A stretch of DNA of 64,000 nucleotides from RHKX01 sp046330415 (GTDB lineage Bacteria; Actinomycetota; Thermoleophilia; Solirubrobacterales; 70-9), in the NCBI GenBank assembly GCA_046330415.1, contig JAXLSW010000024.1, forward strand, positions 16,607 to 80,606, in the 5' to 3' direction. The translations under genes and the position numbers were made by a program. Below, in pieces: positions 59,805-64,000 of this stretch (its first letter is position 1; every line of letters begins with the position of its first letter). A model generated the notes under the pieces. The model was given only the letters and a program-made list of their open reading frames with translations. It was not told where the DNA came from and did no database searches.

Positions 59805-60319
59805 GTCTGCGGTTCGATCAGCGGCTCGAAGCTCTGACGGAGGATCTCCTCGTCGACCGGCCCCCGGTAGATGAGCGCGATCTCGCCGTCGGGATCGATC
59901 AGGAACGATTCCGGCAGGCCCTTGACGTTGTAGCTGTCCATCTGCGCGCCGTCGCCGTCGTGAAGGAGCTCGTAGGTGAGGCCGTACTCGCGGGCGAACT
60001 TCTCGGCGTCGGGGGTGAGGTCGCGCGAGTTCATGCCGACCACGACCAGGTCGCGGCGGTTCTCGTTCGCGAAGTTCTCGATGGCGGGCGCCTCGTCGCG
60101 GCACGGCTCACACCACGAAGCCCAGAAGTTGAGCAGCACCCACTTGCCCTGGTGATCGGCGATGCTCGCCTCGCCACGGCCGCCGAGGACCTCGACGGAG
60201 GCGGCGGGGGCCTCCTCGCCGACGGCGATCGTGGGCCCGCCCTTGGCGACGATGCCGAACGCGAGCAGCGCGATCGCGCCGATCGATGCGAGGACTGCGA
60301 GGAAGCCGTACTTGCCCAT
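59801..60319 (-). CDS. DsbE/ResA-like thiol-disulfide oxidoreductase
   Basis: The 172-residue membrane-anchored thioredoxin has an N-terminal helix (about 6-25) and the active site WCEPC (Cys70, Cys73) followed by EAPAIENFAN; KGLPESFLIDPDG supplies the cis-proline. This is the CcmG/ResA class that reduces apocytochrome c or CcmH. Its start is 26 bp upstream of the PrmC-like stop on the same strand, and it overlaps ccmH by 4 bp, so the unit runs PrmC-like, dsbE, ccmH. Confidence 0.93.
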   Translation of the reverse strand: MGKYGFLAVLASIGAIALLAFGIVAKGGPTIAVGEEAPAASVEVLGGRGEASIADHQGKWVLLNFWASWCEPCRDEAPAIENFANENRRDLVVVGMNSRDLTPDAEKFAREYGLTYELLHDGDGAQMDSYNVKGLPESFLIDPDGEIALIYRGPVDEEILRQSFEPLIEPQT

Positions 60320-60345
60320 CGCCCGGGCAGATTAGAGAGGGAGCC

Positions 60346-61164
60346 TCATCTCGACCCCACCACCACCGCGACCTCGAGCGCGTCGGAGCGGGCCACGCGG
60401 GCATCGAACCCGGCGTCCGCGGCGATCGCGGCGGCGGTGTTGGCCGTGGTGCTTGCGGCCTCGACCAGGACGGCGCCGCCCGGCGCGAGCCAGTCGAGCG
60501 CGCCCGCAACGATCCGTCGCAGCGGGTCCATCCCGTCCGGTCCGCCGTCGAGCGCCCACGGCGGCTCATACAGCCGTGCCTCGCGCGGCATCAACCCGAG
60601 CTCGCGGCTTGGAACGTAGGGCGAGTTGGCGGCGATCAGGTCGATGCGACCCCGCAACTCGTCCGGCAGCGCCTCGAAGAGATCGCCCTGGTGCACGGCG
60701 GCTCCGAAGCGCGTCAGGTTCCGCGCGGAGAGCTCGACGGCACCAGCGTCGATGTCGCTCGCGTGCAGCTCGATGCCCGGCACCGCCACGGCGATCGCGG
60801 CGCCGACGGCACCGGCGCCGCAGCAGAGATCGAGGGCCACCGCATCCTGGGAGCCGATGCCCCGCAAGGCGGCGACCGCCTCCTCGACGAGGAGCTCCGA
60901 GCGGTTTCTGGGCACGAACACGCCGGGCTCGACCGCGACCCGCACCCCGGCGAGCTCGGCCCAGCCGACCACGTACTCGAGCGGCTCGCCGGATTCGCGA
61001 CGGCGCACCATCTCCGCCAGCACCCGCTCATCGCCGGCCGCCTCCTCGAGCAGCAGCGCCGCCTCCTCCTCGGCGAACACGCACCCCGCCTCACGCAGCC
61101 GATCGACCAGCTCGTCTTCGGGCTCCGGTCCGGATCCGGGTGCTGATGCTGCGGGATCGGGCAA
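60346..61164 (-). CDS. PrmC-related protein (glutamine-N5) methyltransferase with NSPY motif
   Basis: The 272-residue enzyme has the SAM motif DLCCGAGAVGAAIAVAVPG (112-130), DIDAGAVELSARNL, and the substrate motif at 180-183 as NSPY instead of the NPPY of true PrmC. The opening (LVDRLREAGCVFAEEEAALLLEEA) and RNRSELLVEEAV resemble the PrmC-related actinobacterial family of unknown substrate. It likely modifies a glutamine or asparagine, but RF1/RF2 specificity should not be assumed. Just upstream is the tRNA-Gly gene. Confidence 0.85.
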   Translation of the reverse strand: MPDPAASAPGSGPEPEDELVDRLREAGCVFAEEEAALLLEEAAGDERVLAEMVRRRESGEPLEYVVGWAELAGVRVAVEPGVFVPRNRSELLVEEAVAALRGIGSQDAVALDLCCGAGAVGAAIAVAVPGIELHASDIDAGAVELSARNLTRFGAAVHQGDLFEALPDELRGRIDLIAANSPYVPSRELGLMPREARLYEPPWALDGGPDGMDPLRRIVAGALDWLAPGGAVLVEAASTTANTAAAIAADAGFDARVARSDALEVAVVVGSR

Positions 61165-61179
61165 GGAGGGAAGTGGTCA

Positions 61180-61250
61180 AGCGGGTGAGGGGAATCGAAC
61201 CCCCGTCACCAGCTTGGGAAGCTGGTGCTCTGCCATTGAGCTACACCCGC
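61180..61250 (-). tRNA. tRNA-Gly (anticodon CCC)
   Basis: The cloverleaf reads clearly on the minus strand: acceptor GCGGGTG/CACCCGC, D arm GCTC/GAGC, anticodon stem CCAGC/GCTGG with loop TTCCCAA giving CCC, and T arm GGGGG-TTCGATT-CCCCT with one G-U pair. Discriminator base is U, usual for bacterial tRNA-Gly. CCA is not encoded. It reads GGG codons. Confidence 0.95.
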
Positions 61251-61289
61251 GGGGGAGGGAGAAGATACCCCGCGCCGCATGCACGCCGC

Positions 61290-61994
61290 CTAGTTCGGTT
61301 GGCTCGACGGGCGGATCAGGATCTCGTTGACGTCGACCCGTCCCGGCTGCTCGACCGCGTAGAGAACCGCGGCGGCGATGTCGTCGGCCTCGAGAGCCCC
61401 CGTGGGCCGGTTGTCGAAGAACGGCGTGTCGACCATGCCCGGCTCGATCAGCGTCACTCTGATCGAGGTGTTGTCGTGCATGTCCCGCAGCTCCTGTCGC
61501 AGCGATTCGCCCATGCCCGTCACCGCCCACTTCGTCGCCGAGTACAGCGATCCCGGCAGCGCCCGCCGTCCCGCGACCGAGCTTGTGATCACGTAGTGGC
61601 CGGCGTTGCGCTCGAGCAGGTGGGGGAGGGTTGCGCGGATCGTGTGCGCGACGCCGAGGACGTTGGTCAGGACCATCGAGCGCCAGTGCTCCGGGGACTC
61701 CTCGAGAAAGCCGCGCGAGGCGCCGAAGCCGGCGTTGGCGAAGACGACGTCGATCCTCCCGAACCGCTCGAGCGCGGCCTCGGCGAGCGCCTCCACGGAC
61801 TCCCACTCGGTGACGTCGGCTGGAACGACGAGGACGTCGTCGCCGCCACCGAGCTCCGCGGCCAGCTCCTGCAGCGGCTCCTCCCGGCGGGCTGAGAGGA
61901 CGAGGGCGTATCCGGCTTCGCGGAGCCGCTTTGCGGTGGCGGCACCGATGCCCGTGCTGGCGCCGGTGATCAGGGCTGTGGGTGTATCGCTCAT
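61290..61994 (-). CDS. Short-chain dehydrogenase/reductase
   Basis: The 234-residue oxidoreductase has the classical SDR signs: TGASTGIG nucleotide loop (10-17), NAG at 87-89, a Ser138/Ser139 pair, and YxxxK as Tyr151 and Lys155, with EPGMVDTPF in the C-terminal part. It is NAD(P)-dependent; substrate unknown. TAACAA followed by exactly 7 nt precedes ATG 61994, another leaderless-type arrangement. It is divergent from ccmE. Confidence 0.9.
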   Translation of the reverse strand: MSDTPTALITGASTGIGAATAKRLREAGYALVLSARREEPLQELAAELGGGDDVLVVPADVTEWESVEALAEAALERFGRIDVVFANAGFGASRGFLEESPEHWRSMVLTNVLGVAHTIRATLPHLLERNAGHYVITSSVAGRRALPGSLYSATKWAVTGMGESLRQELRDMHDNTSIRVTLIEPGMVDTPFFDNRPTGALEADDIAAAVLYAVEQPGRVDVNEILIRPSSQPN

Positions 61995-62007
61995 GCGGCC
62001 ATTGTTA
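61995..62007 (-). promoter_or_regulatory. Leaderless promoter of the SDR gene
   Basis: TAACAA (62002-62007) plus 7 nt leads to ATG 61994. The hexamer is a weaker -10 match than at other sites, but the spacing is identical. Confidence 0.4.
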
Positions 62008-62085
62008 GCAGCGGGCGGCCGGGGCGGCCGGAGTGTGATCGCGTTCCCCAGCCGGCGCCCTGACCCTGCGATAATCCGCCGCCCC

Positions 62086-62519
62086 ATGGATCCCGATCGC
62101 AAGCGGCGCTACCGCCTGATCGCGGCGCTGACGGCCGTCGTCCTGCTGGCCACCGCGGGCCTGTACGTGACCTACAGTGCCTTCAGCGGCTCGACCGAGA
62201 CGAAGGAGCCCTCCCAGGTGCTCGCCGACGGGCCCAATGGTGAGTCAGCTCAGGTCACCGGCAAGGTCGTCTCCTACAAGCGCGACGGCGCCGATCTCAG
62301 CTTCGTCCTCGAGGACCGCGACGGAGGCACCCAGACGCTGCCCGTCGAGTACACGGGGATCGTTCCCGATCCCTTCCGGGAGGGGCGTGAGGTGATCGTC
62401 ACCGGCACGCTGGATCAGGCGGGTGTGCTGATGGCGCAGAAGGACAGCCTGATCACGAAGTGCCCGTCGAAGTTCAGCGACGAGGCCGAGGCTGATCCTG
62501 AGCACGTGATCATCGAGCA

Positions 62520-62523
<4 letters not shown>
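62086..62523 (+). CDS. ccmE: Cytochrome c maturation heme chaperone CcmE (cysteine-type)
   Basis: The 145-residue protein has one N-terminal membrane helix (about 11-33) and the CcmE beta-barrel: VTGKVVSYKRDGADLSFVLEDRDG, PVEYTGIVPDPFREGREVIVTGTL. The heme-binding residue, usually His in HxxxY, is Cys126 in KCPSKF, so the motif reads CxxxF. Cysteine-type CcmE with CxxxY is known from Desulfovibrio and archaea; here the tyrosine is also replaced. GATAAT lies 10 nt before the ATG. It is overlapped by ccmF (GTGA). Confidence 0.92.

Positions 62524-64000
<1,477 letters not shown>

Overview
The window is 64 kb of high-GC chromosomal DNA from an actinomycete-like bacterium. The gene set points to Actinomycetota, most plausibly the Thermoleophilia/Solirubrobacterales branch (inference). 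Supporting signs are a CysO-CysM-Mec cysteine pathway, SUF iron-sulfur assembly with SufU, a WS/DGAT wax ester/triacylglycerol synthase, DUF4189, DUF1802 and DUF1152 proteins, frequent GTG starts with 4-bp ATGA/GTGA overlaps, and many genes whose start codon lies 6-10 nt after a -10-like hexamer (likely leaderless mRNAs). There is no phage, insertion sequence, CRISPR array or rRNA. One tRNA-Gly(CCC) is present.

Layout. 0-4 kb is a toxin-antitoxin-rich edge: hipBA with three operators spaced exactly 50 bp, a fragment of an AbiEi-type protein, dedA, and an AbiEii-like nucleotidyltransferase with an HTH partner. 4-11 kb holds a DMT transporter behind a repeat/hairpin cluster, the WS/DGAT acyltransferase, an RDD membrane protein, ispH, and a thioredoxin-like protein/M14 peptidase pair. 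10.6-13.7 kb has a cupredoxin-like/membrane protein operon facing a frameshifted secreted protein and a lipoprotein. 13.7-18 kb is a Rieske-sufB-sufD operon in which sufB carries a 372-residue LAGLIDADG intein. 18-20 kb has a glycosyltransferase and a lipoprotein. 20-23.5 kb holds the rest of the SUF machinery: sufU, sufS, sufC and an Fe-S-type Rrf2 regulator.

23.5-28.6 kb has a GNAT, a two-component system, HtpX, and an E1-like activating enzyme with an N-terminal rhodanese followed by its probable substrate CysO. 28.6-36.7 kb is an exopolysaccharide region: two related glycoside hydrolases, an O-antigen ligase-like protein, a polyprenyl-phosphate sugar transferase and two GT2 enzymes. 36.8-39.4 kb is an amino-acid ABC importer. 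39.5-41.5 kb is cysM-mec plus a zinc-ribbon membrane protein. 41.5-50.8 kb has hypothetical, DUF1152 and DUF1802 proteins, hydantoinase subunits A and B, a zinc-knuckle-like protein, and nadB head to head with a histone-deacetylase-like hydrolase. 50.7-54 kb has a giant coiled-coil/helix-hairpin-helix protein and a Flp-like pilin with a strong terminator. 54-57.3 kb is rph-rdgB-CDF transporter and small genes. 57.4-64 kb has a secreted Ig-like protein and two opposing cytochrome c maturation units, ccmH-dsbE and ccmE-ccmF, separated by a PrmC-like methyltransferase, the tRNA and an SDR. The last gene runs off the edge.

The dominant theme is sulfur and redox metabolism. MoeZ-like enzyme, CysO, CysM and Mec form a protein-thiocarboxylate cysteine route, which could supply SufS/SufU and SufBCD, while Ccm proteins handle heme and thiols. 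The most unusual items are the sufB intein, the reversed domain order of the CysO-activating enzyme together with a CysO that has four extra residues after its GG, the regularly spaced hipBA operators, the back-to-back nadB/deacetylase start codons, and the recurrent leaderless promoter geometry. Two places (about 12.75-13.0 kb and 50.79 kb) carry frameshifts that look more like sequence errors than gene decay.
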